Part shown: piece after piece, positions 23,346 through 36,569 of the stretch | Layout of the letters: the number at the start of each line of letters is the position of its first letter | Numbering within the stretch: position 1 is the first letter of the stretch | Assembly: GCF_048564905.1 (NCBI RefSeq) | Contig: NC_132991.1 | Coordinates: forward strand, 62,627,501-62,691,500 | Length of the DNA: 64,000 nt | Direction: 5' to 3' | Source: Vicugna pacos | Lineage: Eukaryota > Chordata > Mammalia > Artiodactyla > Camelidae | Notes under the pieces: generated by a model | Told to the model about the DNA's origin: nothing | Database searches by the model: none | Seen by the model: the letters and a program-made list of their open reading frames with translations, nothing else | Translations under genes and position numbers: made by a program

Positions 23346-23569
23346 CTTTTACTTCAAATAAAATGCTGTGTGAAACTATATTAAAAAAAAAACATAAAAG
23401 TAGAATAACTCTCGTTGAAAAAGGAAGGACAGTAGAAGAGTGTAGTGAGGAGGCAGGGACTGGATTGTCTCCACCTGCTTAAACTCCCCCATTAAGCCTT
23501 GTCATCACCACATGGACCCTGTGTTACTTCCAACAAAATGCAAGTATTTTAGAGAAACATTTTGAAAAC

Positions 23570-24480
23570 CTCTAATGTAGACAATGAAATGCATTAGAAA
23601 GTTTTAAGCAAAAGATGGCATGCCCAAATTATGACTTAGATGCTTAGCATCATTCTGCTTTGGGTAAAGAAGATGGATTTGAGCTTGCAAGTGTGAGGGC
23701 AGGGAAAGCATTGGGATACTGTTGCAGTTGTCTGTAAAAAGAAGAATAGTGGCCCAAACTGGATGGAGGTCATCCGTATAAAGTGGAGACTTATTTGTGA
23801 GGCATTAAGAGAAGACTTGGTGATTGATATGACATGGGAAATTCAGGGATAAGGAGGATTCAAGAAGATATCCTAGGTTGGTTCCAAGCACCGTGACTGG
23901 GTGGAGGTATAGAAAATGTTAGTGGAACAAGTGTTTATTTGTGGGGGAAAAAAAAATAAGTTTTAGTTATTTTCAAGTTGGGTGCTTGAGATGGTTAGTC
24001 AGCAATAATATATATGAGTCTGAATCTTGAAAGACAGTTCTAGTTTGGACGTTTATATTCCCTGTCATTAAAATATAAATAGCAACAAAAATCATAGCAA
24101 AGCAATAGACAGGAAAGAGGGATCTATTTAGACTTGAACGCAATAGCCAACAACATCTAAGGAATGGATAATGCAAAGAGGATATATGAGAGAATCGGAG
24201 AAGAAACAGTACGGGAAATGAAAAGAACAAGGAGAATGCCTACCAAGAAACGACCAAAAAGTTTTAAGAAAGAAGAAGAGGTCTACATTGTAAAATGCAA
24301 CAGAGAGACAATGAAGATAAAAAGGGAAAATGCTTCTGTCGGGTTTAGCATTTAAGGAGTCATTTGGGGACCATAACAAAAAAATAAGATGTCAGGTTAC
24401 GGATGGTTGACAAGTGAATGAAAGATTAAAAAGAACTGGTGACGATTGCAAGGAGGGAGGGATGAAGAAAGAACAACTGA
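23570..24480 (-). mobile_element. Long antisense L2-class LINE region
   Basis: The run GAAAGTTTTAAGCAAAAGAT, GATACTGTTGCAGTTGTCT, AAGATATCCTAGGTTGG and later ACAAGGAGAATGCCTACCAA, AAAATGCTTCTGTC follows the 3' interior of the ancient L2-like repeat, heavily diverged. The Lys/Arg-rich frame at 24164-24355 is a by-product of it. Confidence 0.6.
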
Positions 24481-24504
24481 ACAATAGAAGATTTAGACGT
24501 GAAG

Positions 24505-24600
24505 TAGTCTAGCATGCCAAACAATGCCTGGCAAACAGTAGGTACGCAATCAAAATTTCTTCAAGGAATAAACAACTGAATGATCAGCAGGATGAATGAA
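24505..24600 (+). mobile_element. L2 3' terminus fragment
   Basis: AATGCCTGGCAAACAGTAGG followed by ATCAAAATTTCTTCAAGGAA and degenerate GAATGAATGA units is the terminal piece of L2 in sense orientation. Confidence 0.6.
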
Positions 24601-24604
24601 TGAG

Positions 24605-24835
24605 ATGAGTGGAGAGAAAAGTGTAACAGGTAAGATCAAATGAGGGAAATGTAGCACATTTACAATAATTACATTACTTTTAGGTTCATCGAGCTGCTTC
24701 AAATCCCTTTGGGAATTAGATGAGAAATGCATTATTTAATCAATCAGGAATCCTTACGGTATTCAGATTTTGCCATGAGTCTTGCCACATTTCCTTATTC
24801 TGGGTCTTGAAAGGATGTAATGGGAAGGGAAGGGA
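24605..24835. other. Unassigned spacer
   Basis: Nothing recognised between the L2 terminus and the next MIR. Confidence 0.5.
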
Positions 24836-24837
24836 GT

Positions 24838-25000
24838 CAAGCTAACATTTATTCACTGAGAGTACTTTGCTTGCATTATTGCTTTTGATCTTTGAACAAT
24901 CCTGTGAGGCAAGTATTATTATTTCATCATCTTACAAATGAGGAAACTGCAGTTCAGAGGGGTTAAGTGATTTGCCTGAGGTCTTACCTCATTATTTATA
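24838..25000 (-). repeat. MIR SINE
   Basis: Antisense MIR with well-kept core: AACAATCCTGTGAGGCAAG, TTACAAATGAGGAAACTGC and GGGTTAAGTGATTTGCC. Confidence 0.93.
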
Positions 25001-25189
25001 TGGTACTATTCTCAGCTACCAAAATATGCTGCTATAAATACTGTATGAAAGACGAAAATAGGTCTGTGAGTACAATTTAAAAACCATTCTGGCTGGAGAA
25101 ATTGAGTGGCGATGGAGTATGTTTAGAAAAGCAGCATAGGAAGCAGGAAGTTCTTTGCATACCAAAGTGTACAGAAGAGGAGGATGTTG

Positions 25190-25385
25190 GTTTTAGGTTC
25201 AGACTGTCAGTGTTCTATGACCTTGGGCAAGCTCTTTATCCCCTTTATGCCCCAATGTCCTCAGCTGATAAGTGGGGATTAGAATCTTCCCTGATACATT
25301 ACATAATTTATGCAAACTACTTGGCTCAGTGCCTGCCACATGATAAGTGCTTAATTTATGACATTTATTTTTATCCTCGGTATCA
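25190..25385 (+). repeat. MIR SINE
   Basis: Sense MIR: TATGACCTTGGGCAAGCTCT, ATGTCCTCAGCTGATAAGTG and CAGTGCCTGCCACATGATAA in order. The 123-codon plus-strand frame at 25102-25473 runs straight through it and is therefore not a gene. Confidence 0.92.
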
Positions 25386-25389
25386 TTAT

Positions 25390-26585
25390 TACTATCTTTT
25401 ACTAGAGTTCCATAGAAGGAAAATCATAACTGTAATACTCTCTTTTAAAAGTGTTTGGAGACCCTATAATTAAAAAGCACAAAAGGTGATGTTATAAAAC
25501 CTTGTCCTAGAGTATGTTCCATCGGGAACAACTCAAGTGGTCTCATGAGTGAAAAGATACATGTTGGCTGCCAAAGGTTATGAGAGTTGGGCCAGATTTC
25601 TCTAAGATCTATGCCTACAACTCACGAAAGAACAAAAAATAATTTCTCTATTTACATTATAGAGACTGCGAAATGAAAATCTCCTTGAGCTCTGTAGCTT
25701 AATGATAGGGTGACTTGGTTTGGCATGGTGGGTATTCATTATATGTCACATGTAGCCACGTTGACAGGACAATGCTGCTTCTAACAGGTCTACCCTGCCG
25801 TGCCGTGCATCAGTTCTCTTGTCATAGGGAACGTTTCTCTTCCAGCTTGAAAACTCCAAGGAAGAGAACACAATTCTATATCTTGGGATGTTCTGGGCGA
25901 TAACTATCCTTTAAAAAAGTGACACCCCACCACTTTAAGGGAACCCACTGAATCCTCAGTCCTGACCACAATACGCAGCCTCCCTGATGCAGCCACCCAC
26001 CTCTGGACGAATCTAGTCTTGGAGAAGGAGCTTCAGCAGTGAAGATGACGCTTCTCCCTCAGACTGGCAATGGTGCTGGCTAAATGAATTGAAGGGAGGA
26101 TGTAATTTTAAAAAGAAATCCACATGAAAACAAAAATGAGATTTTGGAGGAAATCAGGATGACATAGTAAAATTATTCATCGAGCATGGAAGCTTGAACT
26201 TTGAGCAGCAAAGTTAGCCGAGTCCACGTCCTGTAATGGAAATAAATTCCTTAAAGGGTGCCTATGGGAGTCCAAAAGCACATAAAAGTAAAATATAGCT
26301 GAAGGCTAGAAATGATGAAAAGATGACCTGTGGCCCGTGGACATAGCTTCAGCCTAAGGAAACATTTTATTAGCTTGGGATGAAAAGAACAGCAAACGAT
26401 TTTCTCTCCCTCATTTCTGTTCTGACTACCTTTGAGTGTAAATATCACCTATCGGCAGTGAATAGAAATACCACAGAGAGTCATAACTGATTGGAAGACT
26501 ATGAATGAATTATGTGTAGAAACAAAATAAAGATGGATATACACATAATGTATCTCTAGACAAAACTATGAGAGGAAATACACTA
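25390..26585. other. Unassigned stretch
   Basis: No repeat family recognised. The frames at 25715-25903 and 26251-26448 lack recognisable motifs. Confidence 0.5.
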
Positions 26586-26589
26586 TTGC

Positions 26590-26755
26590 GCTCAAGAGCC
26601 TGGGAACTAGCATCAGACCATCCAGGACCGAATGCTAGACCCATCACATATTAACAGTGTGGCCTTTGGGAATTCGTTTAACTTCTCTTGGCCTTGGTTT
26701 TCTTATCTGTAAAATGGGAATCGCACTGGTACCTGTGTCCCGGTAGTATGATAAA
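26590..26755 (+). repeat. MIR SINE
   Basis: Sense MIR: CAAGAGCCTGGGAACTAGC, CAGTGTGGCCTTTGGGAATT, CCTTGGTTTTCTTATCTGTA and AAAATGGGAATCGCAC. Confidence 0.92.
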
Positions 26756-26759
26756 GAAA

Positions 26760-27765
26760 AATGTTTTTCCCCTTTCTTAACTATGAGTTCTTCTAGGTCT
26801 CATTTCAAGTATTTACCTTTATACAGCCAAATCCTAATAGAGTCAGCACTGAAGTATTTGCTGAATAAATATGTAATAAATTATTCCTTTCATGCAACCA
26901 CCAAATGACATAAGAACTTTCCTATAATATACCCAAATTCACATTTTACTTACTGCCAAACAAGATCAAGACTAGTTTACATGATCCTTAGCTTGCATCG
27001 CTGAAAGATCATTCAATAAGAAGAATAAACACTGTAATCAAATCTTGGTAAGACAGAAAATAGGGAAGAACTGTTTATTAAAAACAGTTTAACACAGAAA
27101 AGTCTAATGGACATTCTAAAATCAAAGTGCTCCTAAGTGTTGTTAGCTATATAAAATTAGGCTGTCAAATGCTGCTTTATGAATAGTCAGTATGGAAGAA
27201 AAAGAATCGCAAGGGACGAATCACTGTCATTCACAGAAGACTACCTGGCAGACTAAGAATTAAGTTCACTCTTCAGGGCATGCTGTCCTCAGCTGGTATA
27301 AATGTGCCAGAATGCCTCTGTCAGCAGGCTCAATAAAGAGGCCACCTCCACCAACATGCTGCGTGTAAGACGCAGTCTGTTGCTCACAGGGAAAGGGAAC
27401 AAAGACATTTTGTCTCCAATTATTGTCACTTTGCCTTTTAGCTCAGTCAAGCAATTTCATGACCAGTAAGACAGAAAGGATTCTGAACGGGAGAGTAACT
27501 AAACAAAACCCCTCTAATTAAATGACGCTTGGCAAGGGCAGAGGACACCCAGAGTCTAGTTGAGAGCAAGATATCCCTACCTGGGATCAGCAGCTAGCAT
27601 TGAGGGTTAGAAAACATGTCTGTGTTCGCAGATGACTCCACCGTCTCCCTCTCCGAGCCACTTATAGACCTTACCCAGCTCTGAATTTTCTCAGGGGCCC
27701 ACTGATGCATTGATCCTCATGATATGAGATAAAATAAATAGAGGTCTTTGGAATGACTACAGTCT
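26760..27765. other. Unassigned stretch
   Basis: No feature that I can name. A GCTGAATAAATATGTAATAA motif near 26858-26881 could be a worn L2 tail, but the upstream text does not support it well. Confidence 0.45.
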
Positions 27766-27767
27766 TT

Positions 27768-28782
<1,015 letters not shown>

Positions 28783-28784
28783 GC

Positions 28785-30258
28785 TATAAGTGGCATAAAA
28801 TAGCAACTCCCTGATCTATTTTCCTGTGTATTTTCCTAACCAAGTGCTCTATTTACCTGCATATTCCTCATTGTTAGAGATTCTAAAATTTACATATTTA
28901 GCCTACAGGTTGTCAGAAATCAGAAAGTGGTTTACAGACTGTATTCGGGAAAATCCCAGGATTTTCTTTGCCAAGTACAACAGTGGCAGACCTGTGCGAC
29001 TGTAGCAGAGCCTATCCGTAGCTGTCCTTTAAGTCCTAGTTTTGAAATCACAGAACCTTCTGGAACTCTGAGATCTAAGAGGCCCCAGGGGTCAGGACGG
29101 GAAGTGAATGGCAATACATGGCCAAGTGGTCTCCATAACCCACTAAACAAATGGAGAGAACATTGTTCTGCAAATTGGAACACAGAATATCCATGCTTAT
29201 ATTCTTACGGTCATTTGAGGTCTCCATGGCTGTTGTTCTAGACTCTTTCAAAGGGAATCACAGAGCTATCACCCAACCTAGGAGCCATGAACCCCTAGGA
29301 GCCTCTGTGGAGTAACCAAGGGTCTTCCAATTCAATGCAAAGGAAGCATTGTTAGAAGAATGCATAAATATCATTTGCACACAAATGTACTTTTCAAATG
29401 TACACTGACTCTAATAAATACAACAAATCTATTTAAAACATTTCCTGAAAGCGTAATATCTATTGACTGCTACTTTTTTTTATTATTATTGACTGATTCT
29501 AAAAGTTGAACTGACAGCAAGACAATGAGGGACTATTAAAAAAATGTTTCTAATCAAATGAGTTCCTCTTATTCAAGAGTTCAGAAGCATCTCCAAAGAG
29601 AAAACAATAAACTTGGTAAGCCCAGAAATGGGTAGGAAAAAAAGGAAAAATGTTTCAGCTACCAAATATTCAACCCAAAGAAGAGATCTGGATCTACTGA
29701 AGCTTACTCTAGGTGCACTAAAACCTGTCCACCTCCATACAGGACCAGCATTCTGCTGTGAGATACATATTAATGTGGCTCTTGGATTGGCACTTTGGTA
29801 TTTTCCCCCTATTCTTCCTTTACGTGACAGCAAGATCTAAACACTAAATTTGTCAATCTTCTATCACAGCGTAAGTTTTATGAGACTTTCAGTAAGCTAT
29901 TATTCTACCATTTTCTATCTGTAGAGATCTTAGTCATACATGGGCGGCTTATGCTGAGAGGCTGAGGTTTTTAAAAAAATATTTATCTTGTGATCAGTGA
30001 AATGGTGTACACATTTTAATACCTGAACATATCCTCCAAGTCTAATTCAATTCCCTGAGCAGCATAGAAAGTGCAATCTAAACATTTCACGAAGGAGTGA
30101 ATTATTTACTTAGAGAACTAATTCTCGCTAATAGCGTCTAAAACAATTTCTGTTTTACTACCGAGATAGGAGACAGAATGCCTCCCTCCACTGATGACCT
30201 TCACATTATAACAGGGGTCACCTACATTTTCCAAAGGCAGATTTTTTTTCATATCATT
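28785..30258. other. Unassigned stretch
   Basis: 28930-29260 is more GC-rich than its neighbours and open on both strands (104 codons plus, 83 codons minus). There is no codon-bias or domain evidence for either, and I call neither. Confidence 0.4.
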
Positions 30259-30261
30259 GTT

Positions 30262-30345
30262 GTATTGTTACCATCGAGCACAGTAGCTGGTACATTGTAG
30301 ATGTTTGCTAGTTTTTAAATGAATTAATTAAAGTAGATGAGTGAA
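30262..30345 (+). mobile_element. L2 3' terminus fragment
   Basis: CGAGCACAGTAGCTGGTACA and TTGTAGATGTTTGCTAG, ending in AATGAATTAATTAA, fits the last 80 bp of L2. Confidence 0.55.
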
Positions 30346-30349
30346 TTAC

Positions 30350-30735
30350 ATCAACAGTCTAGTGACTCAATGAGTTCATTTTGGCCTTACATAATTGGTT
30401 TAATAGTGGAAACAAGGTGGGTTTGGGACAGAGGGGAGGGAGCTTTAGAATCCATACCTCCATAACCTTCTCCCCAAAGGCATTTCAAACAAGTATGAAA
30501 TCTAAGCTAAAACATATTTCTACGCAAAGTTCAGTTCAAGAAGAGTTAATTGGCACATCCTTCCAAGACTATCTCCAACCCATGCCTGTTTTACAGTGAA
30601 ATTCTAGAACTGTAGTTCAGATGGCTTAGCCAAATATGTAAGTTTTTCATTTTATTTTTCTCCCAAATATTTTGTTAAAATTTCCAAAATTCTATACAAG
30701 TCTGCCACCACATTGTGCTTCTCGATTACTCTGAA
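30350..30735. other. Unassigned spacer
   Basis: Nothing recognised. A 72-codon frame at 30381-30599 has no identifiable domain. Confidence 0.5.
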
Positions 30736-30739
30736 TCAT

Positions 30740-30860
30740 TAGCATACAAGCTCCACTAGGACAGAGGTCTTTGACTGTTTTGCTCGATATATTTGAAGCA
30801 CCCAGTACCGTGTCCAGCATATAAAAGACACTGAGTAAACATGTGTTGCATTTTTGACTG
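30740..30860 (+). mobile_element. L2 3' terminus
   Basis: CAAGCTCCACTAGGACAGAG, GTCTTTGACTGTTTTGCTC and CAGTACCGTGTCCAGCATAT, then GTAAACATGTGTTG, reproduce the L2 end order. Confidence 0.8.
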
Positions 30861-30864
30861 TTCA

Positions 30865-31160
30865 CCTACCTCACCTACGGTAAACACACCTTAGCCTTCC
30901 ATACTTCATGCTACTGTGTAACGCTCAGCCACCCTTTATTCTTTGTTATCTGACTTGATACTTTTTTTTCCAAATTATTTTTCCTTACTCAAAAACCCAT
31001 TTTTTAAAGAAAAGAACACTATAATCAATTTAGTCATTAATTGGACTTTTACTCAGATGGCTACTGAGCTGTTTCTTTGGGTGCTCAGCAGTGATCACCA
31101 CAAGACTCTTCTACTGAGTGGCCGAACAGGAAAATGCTGATGCGAGAGGGTAAATTAATC
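30865..31160. other. Unassigned spacer
   Basis: No repeat recognised. T-rich near 30960-30985. Confidence 0.5.
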
Positions 31161-31164
31161 CTAC

Positions 31165-31330
31165 TTACCCACATTAGCAGTTACACTTTGGAGAGTACTC
31201 TTGTATATACAACCTTATTTAATGTTCACACCCGTTTTGTAGAGTCAGAATGATCTTATTTTCTCAATAGTTGGAAAAAGAAATTGAGGCTCAGAGAGGC
31301 TAAGTTACCTGAGGTATACATAGCCAAGAC
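31165..31330 (-). repeat. MIR SINE
   Basis: Antisense MIR core: AACCTTATTTAATGTTCACA, AAATTGAGGCTCAGAGAGG and CTAAGTTACCTGAGG. Confidence 0.92.
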
Positions 31331-31334
31331 GTTT

Positions 31335-32263
31335 GGTCCCTTCCCTACCCGTTCTCCTTGGAAATTTGCTTTCTACCCAACCCTGTAGGTCCAAATGCAT
31401 GCATTCCACAGAGTTACAGACATAGGAGGTTATAAACAAACCAACGCATAATAGAGGCAAGGATATGTATCCTGTTTGCCATCTTGGATTGCTGGGCAAT
31501 AGCTTTAACAAAGCAGACGAGCAAAATGAAAAACTAAAGAACTAGCCCTCCAGTGGAACAAATCTACATGCAGTAAAAGTTGGAAAACTGAGCAGAAGGC
31601 AGAGAAGTATGTAAAGGCACAGGTGGACAACCTTTCAAAGTGAAAGAGATAATTGTAATTCTGCAGGGACGCACACCCTCCAGACCATGTGGCAGCTGCT
31701 TTCTAGACCTCTGTCACACTCTGCTCTGAGTGCCCCAGAAGTCAGTGGGGGAAAGAGAGCTTCCTTCCTTCCTCACTAATCATCCCTGACATCCAGTTGG
31801 CACACCCATCAGAGACTGTCTATTTGAGGCTTTCTAGGTCAGCCTGGTTCTGTGCAAGGAGAGTGTCAGTATTTATAGGTAGCCTAGGGTTGTAATTAGT
31901 GTTACTTTGGATCATTTGGGGGAGCTCTGGGGTACCCATGCTGTCCCTGGGATACAATTTGCAGGTGTGTTCCTGTGTCCTTTGGGGGAGGCAGATTCAA
32001 CCTAAAGTTAAAGCTTGCGCTGCAGGACCCCTCACTTGCACCAGCCCCTTCCAAGGGGGTAGTACCTGCACATAGTTGTGTATTTTGTAAAATCCACAAA
32101 AACTGCTATATTTTTCTATTCTATCTACTCCTGTATTATATTTCCTCTTGTGTCTGGTGGCATGGATGTAGCTGCTGGTACTTTTTGGAGCTGGCTAAAG
32201 GTAGATTAAATTTGATATATGTTAATTTGGGTTGATAAGATAAATTTATATGGTTTACAGTCA
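31335..32263. other. Unassigned stretch
   Basis: Moderate G+C in 31670-32070. No motif places it in a repeat family or exon. Confidence 0.5.
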
Positions 32264-32267
32264 CTTC

Positions 32268-32390
32268 CCTGTAGAGTTAAGGTATTAACAAGATCCCCCA
32301 GCTAGTGAGTGTAAGAGATGAGAGTCAAATTGACTTTTGTCTGACTCCAATGCTAATGAACTGAACGCTAAACTATATGTCCCTTCATAT
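32268..32390 (-). repeat. MIR SINE fragment
   Basis: Antisense MIR distal part: ATCCCCCAGCTAGTGAGTG, TTGTCTGACTCCAATGCTAA and AACGCTAAACTATATG. Confidence 0.75.
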
Positions 32391-32394
32391 GTTT

Positions 32395-33318
32395 ACAGAT
32401 CCACCAATAAGCATTTGATTTCTTCATCTAACGGCAAGACAAAAGAGCCTCAGTTACTTGCCAACATTCATACAGGTCATGTTTATATACCTGGTCCTGA
32501 CAGGCTTGTCTAGCCTTCCTGCTGATTGCTCCCTCCTTTAATAAAATAATAAATAATAATTAATCAAAAATAGTGTGCTGTTTTTCTGGATTTTGTGATT
32601 TTTTTTAACATTTGATGGCTTTTCAAAATGTGTACTTTGTTGTGAATTTTTTTTGTTTCATCCTACACAAATATTGATTTTGTTTTGTAATTCTATATTC
32701 TTTTTCTTAAAGAAGACCTCCAAGTTTTATAAGCTTCAAGCACCACAAAACCTGGCTTTGTTGGAGGAGGACTTTAAAAGAAAACAGAGATTAATGCTGT
32801 GTCTACAGACCTGAGTATAGACGCTCTCACGACAGCACAAGGAGTCTCCCTGGCAATACAGAGAGGATGCAACTCACTTGGAGCTACCAGAATATTAATG
32901 AAGTCCTGCCCTGCTTCAGGACTCAGCCAAGGAAGCCCTGGGGAGTCAGGAAAGTGACATTCTGTATGTTCCATGGATTTGTTTCTTTAAGCAATCATAA
33001 ACAATACATAGAGAATTTTTAGGAAAGTTGCTCTCAACAGACTTGCATTTCAGTGGTGCTGATGCTGGACAGCTCAGTGGGGAGCCGGTTCTGCATCTTC
33101 TCTAGTTGGGGGAAGGATATAGAGGATAGCCTCAGGGAGTTACCAAGATGGACTGCTGAGACCAGGATATCTGAAGCCCTCAGTGTGCAGGTCAGTGGTG
33201 GCAAAGAGGCCAAGAAACGTTCTATTGAAGCTACCTATCCACAGGACGCTCAGTACAGGATAGGACCTAATGCGCAGAACAGCAAGTCTCAGTGGGAGCC
33301 ACAACACAAGTAGAGGGT
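32395..33318. other. Unassigned stretch
   Basis: AT-rich first half (AATAAT runs near 32541-32565). The 86-codon frame at 33053-33313 is open but featureless. Confidence 0.45.
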
Positions 33319-33319
33319 G

Positions 33320-33475
33320 TTTTGGAAACCTGAAGATGCATTTTTGGTTGTCACAGTGATTGTGGAGCGCTGCTGGCTCTAGTGGGCAGGAATCCTGGAT
33401 GGTCTTCAGTGTGCAGAATGGTCAAGCCGAATAAAGGGCTAGTCAATGCCCTGCATACGTCTTGTCTGGGGCTAG
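33320..33475 (+). mobile_element. MER20-like hAT-Charlie element
   Basis: ATGCATTTTTGGTTGTCACA, GTGGAGCGCTGCTGGCTCTA, GTGGGCAGGAATCCTGGATG and CTTGTCTGGGGCTAG parallel the MER20 interior. Terminal repeats are worn. Confidence 0.78.
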
Positions 33476-33479
33476 TGAC

Positions 33480-35395
33480 ACAGGATGGCTGATGATCCTA
33501 CTTACAACTATTTGAGTCCATTTATGTAAACACAAAGTACTTTCATATCGTTTTAATATAAACTGAATTTTATATCATGTAAATGTCGGGTATTTGTTTA
33601 TAACATCCCCCAGGTTTGTTCATCTTTTCCAGATATAACGGCCCTCCCAGCAAAGCAGCATGTTTCACTTCCATTACTAACACACTGTACCTGAGTTATT
33701 CTTTGTCTGCAGCTGTTGCACTTACAGAAATTGTACACCTACATGGAAAGAAATATGCTTACAGTTTACTTACTTCACTGTCGAATGTAAGGAAAAGTTT
33801 TTTACAAGTCTTAAACCCTGTTCACCATAAGTACTTGCAAGCACCTAGCTATTTCATTCTTTATTCTATTGTGATGGTGCCTCAGCATGTTTCTAGGGTC
33901 AACAAATAATTCAGAGATGTTCAAATCATTATTTTGCCCACTAAAAATTGGTTTCTCAGATATGCAAAAGTCAGCTTGTAGGTTGAATCAAGTAATAAAG
34001 GCAAAAACAGAATTTACCAGAGAAGGAGGGAGGCTGCAGTCTGGGAGTGGTGACTCTTGTGTGTACAAATGTGGGGCTAAGCCCTTTGGCTGTAAACTAA
34101 CATGGAAGCACTTTGACTCTAAATAGGATAACTAGGATATAAAAGAAGACAATTTCAGTTACGTATGGATTCTTTAGAAAGTCTTGAGAGTTTCAGAGGT
34201 AGGCACTGGTGACGGGTTATCAGTATTTCATCCCCTTGGTTAGGTCTACACTATATCCTTCATTAGAGTTCTAAAATATTGCCATAATATTTTATTTTAA
34301 ATGGCTTTCCTTTACTTCTCTTGTACATTGCTCTAAAGAGACTATACTGAGGTTTTTGAAGTTAGGCAATAGATGGGTTACATTATCTATGATTTTTACA
34401 TCAGGAGATTAGAGGAATGTTACAAAATTATTTGCTATAAATAGGGGTGATGAGTCTGATAGAGCTGAAGGTGAGCAGCACTGCACAAAGCAGCCAAAGC
34501 AGCTCACACGTAGAGGCTGGGGCTCTTCCCTTGGCCAAAGGCAGACAGGGGTCCCTAGCAGATTGTCTCCCTTATAAGAGGAATTAAATCCATGCTTACC
34601 ACGTGGATAGATGAATTAAAAATAAAATTAGGCTTCACAACTCTCATGTGCCTCTGGAAGGAGAGGAAAGGGTTTTTTTTTTCGCTTTGTTTTTGTTTTT
34701 GTTTTAAGTAAATGATCCACTGAATAGAAAGGTGACTTGAGGAGTTTGCTATTTCAGAGAAATTGTAGGTAGAGGAACAAATGAAAGAACACAAAATTTC
34801 CCCTCAGAAACCCTTCAGGTTTGACCTCAGGAAGCTCAAGTGAGCAGCTTTTAAAAATCAATGGTTTTTAATTTTACCAGGCATAAAAACAGAAGCAGTT
34901 TCATATGTTACCGTTAATAAAGATGAGAGTTTTCTCCTAACCACCAAAAACAGCTAGGCCATGTTAATCTTTAAGCAGCCAAAACTACTCATGGCTTTAC
35001 AAAATAAACGGCCAAATCAATCTGGATACTGCATTATTTCAGAGGTGTTTCACAAATTAGAGGGCACACATATTAGCTTTTCACTCTATTATAAACAATC
35101 ACGCCATGATATTTCTCAGAATGATGGAGACTGCCATATATATACATGTGTGCACCTGTGCCTGCGTGTGTGCATGTGCATAAATGCATACATACACACA
35201 CTTCCATCCATGGACTCTTGTTCCCCTCCCAGAGTCATAAGTTTGTACTAGAACCACAACGCTGTTACCCTTGAAATACTTCTCAAAAGGCTCTTCATTT
35301 TGTTGCATTGGTTAGGATTTCATCTTTCCAAGGCATACAGTAATTAAGCATTTATAACTAAGAGAAAAATTCCTTCAAACTGAGAATTCTGCTTA
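33480..35395. other. Unassigned stretch, about 1.9 kb
   Basis: Holds an imperfect (TTTTTG)n tract at 34673-34706 and an alternating TG/CA/AT stretch at 35136-35200. A 97-codon frame at 33616-33909 has no domain that I recognise. Confidence 0.45.
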
Positions 35396-35399
35396 TTGA

Positions 35400-35745
35400 A
35401 AGTACCATAATGAATGTGCTATAACAAATCACAAGCCAGGAAGAGATATTCACAAAGTGTGTAACCAACAAAGCATTTAAATCCCAAATTAAACTAAATT
35501 CAAAGTATCAATAATAAAATGACAAAAAAAGGGATGGGGGAGAGCAAATTCTTGAACAGGCGTGTCATAGATGAACAAATACAAATGCTCAGTGCTTAAA
35601 AAAATCCAAGCTCATATAATTATAGAAATGCAAATGAAAACCAAAGTGCAATTTTTTTTAAAAGCCACTAGATTGGCAGAGATTTAAAACTCTAAGAATA
35701 TCAAGAATTGGCAAATATATAGAGCCATGGGAGCCAGTAAGCATC
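35400..35745 (+). mobile_element. Old L1M-type LINE, ORF2 fragment
   Basis: AAATACAAATGCTCAGTGCT, AGAAATGCAAATGAAAACCA, ACTAGATTGGCAGAGATTTA and AAGAATTGGCAAATATATAG correspond to the ORF2 3' quarter of an old L1M. The reading frame is not open. Confidence 0.8.
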
Positions 35746-35749
35746 TAGC

Positions 35750-36478
35750 AACAAGAAAAAGATCTAGTGAGAGGATTTGATAATAAACATAGGCTACAAT
35801 TGAATAAGCAGGGGTGGTCTGGCCCAGAGAGGGTGCCAGCAGAAAGTCACGTTTGGTTCCTGGAAACCAAGAAGCTCCAAGGCAATCTGTGTGGCCACAG
35901 CGAGGGAAATGGGTAGCAGCAAGGAGTCTGAGAGTAGATGCCTGGGTCACTGCCGTATCCTAGAGTTCTGATGTCAAACTCAAGAGCTGTACGCTGACAG
36001 GAGCAAGGCAGGATGCCGATCTCAGAGAAACTAGCAATGAGAAATCAAAGTAGAGATAAAAGTACAGGAAAAAGAGGCTGGTATCCATTCTCAGAAACAG
36101 AGTACAAAATACAAGATTGGCAAAAGGAAGAGTAAAAGCAGGAACCAGGTTGATGTAGGAAGCAGGTCAGAGGCTGTCAACCACAAAGCAGACTTGATGA
36201 GCATACGCTATCCCTGCCTCTGGTCTAGGGCTTTTCAAAATTCTCTTCGCATGAGAAACTCTACACCTAAAGCAGGTCTGAACTTGTAGATGGAAGTACG
36301 CCAGCTCGAGGGACTGAAATGATGAAAAAGCCAGGAGTATAAAAGACTTCTTGTTTCATTCCAGCAGATAAAGTCCTACATAGCTGAGGTGCAGGCTTGA
36401 CCTGAGTTGGGCTTCAAAGCTGAACGCAGAGGACAGAGAATCAGCACCGCTGTGATCCCAGCTGTTTCCGATCACTCC
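35750..36478. other. Unassigned stretch
   Basis: Purine-rich in 36040-36180. No repeat recognised. Confidence 0.5.
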
Positions 36479-36479
36479 C

Positions 36480-36565
36480 GGAGCACAGTCTTTGTATCCA
36501 GCAGCACCTAGAACACAATCTGTAACAGTCTTCCCTAAATACCACTGAGTGAATGAATGGACAGA
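36480..36565 (+). mobile_element. L2 3' terminus fragment
   Basis: TATCCAGCAGCACCTAGAAC and ACACAATCTGTAACAG, then CACTGAGTGAATGAATGG, as in the L2 end. Confidence 0.6.
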
Positions 36566-36569
36566 CCAA

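Noticed and set aside
24164-24355. Basic, Lys/Arg-rich 63-codon frame resembling a nucleic-acid-binding peptide
   Set aside because: It lies in diverged antisense L2 sequence; the composition follows from purine-rich repeat DNA.
25102-25473. 123-codon plus-strand open frame
   Set aside because: It runs through a sense MIR SINE (25190-25385); the middle of the peptide is translated MIR.
35136-35200. Z-DNA-like or CRISPR-like regular array
   Set aside because: It is an irregular TG/CA/AT low-complexity stretch with no repeat-spacer structure.
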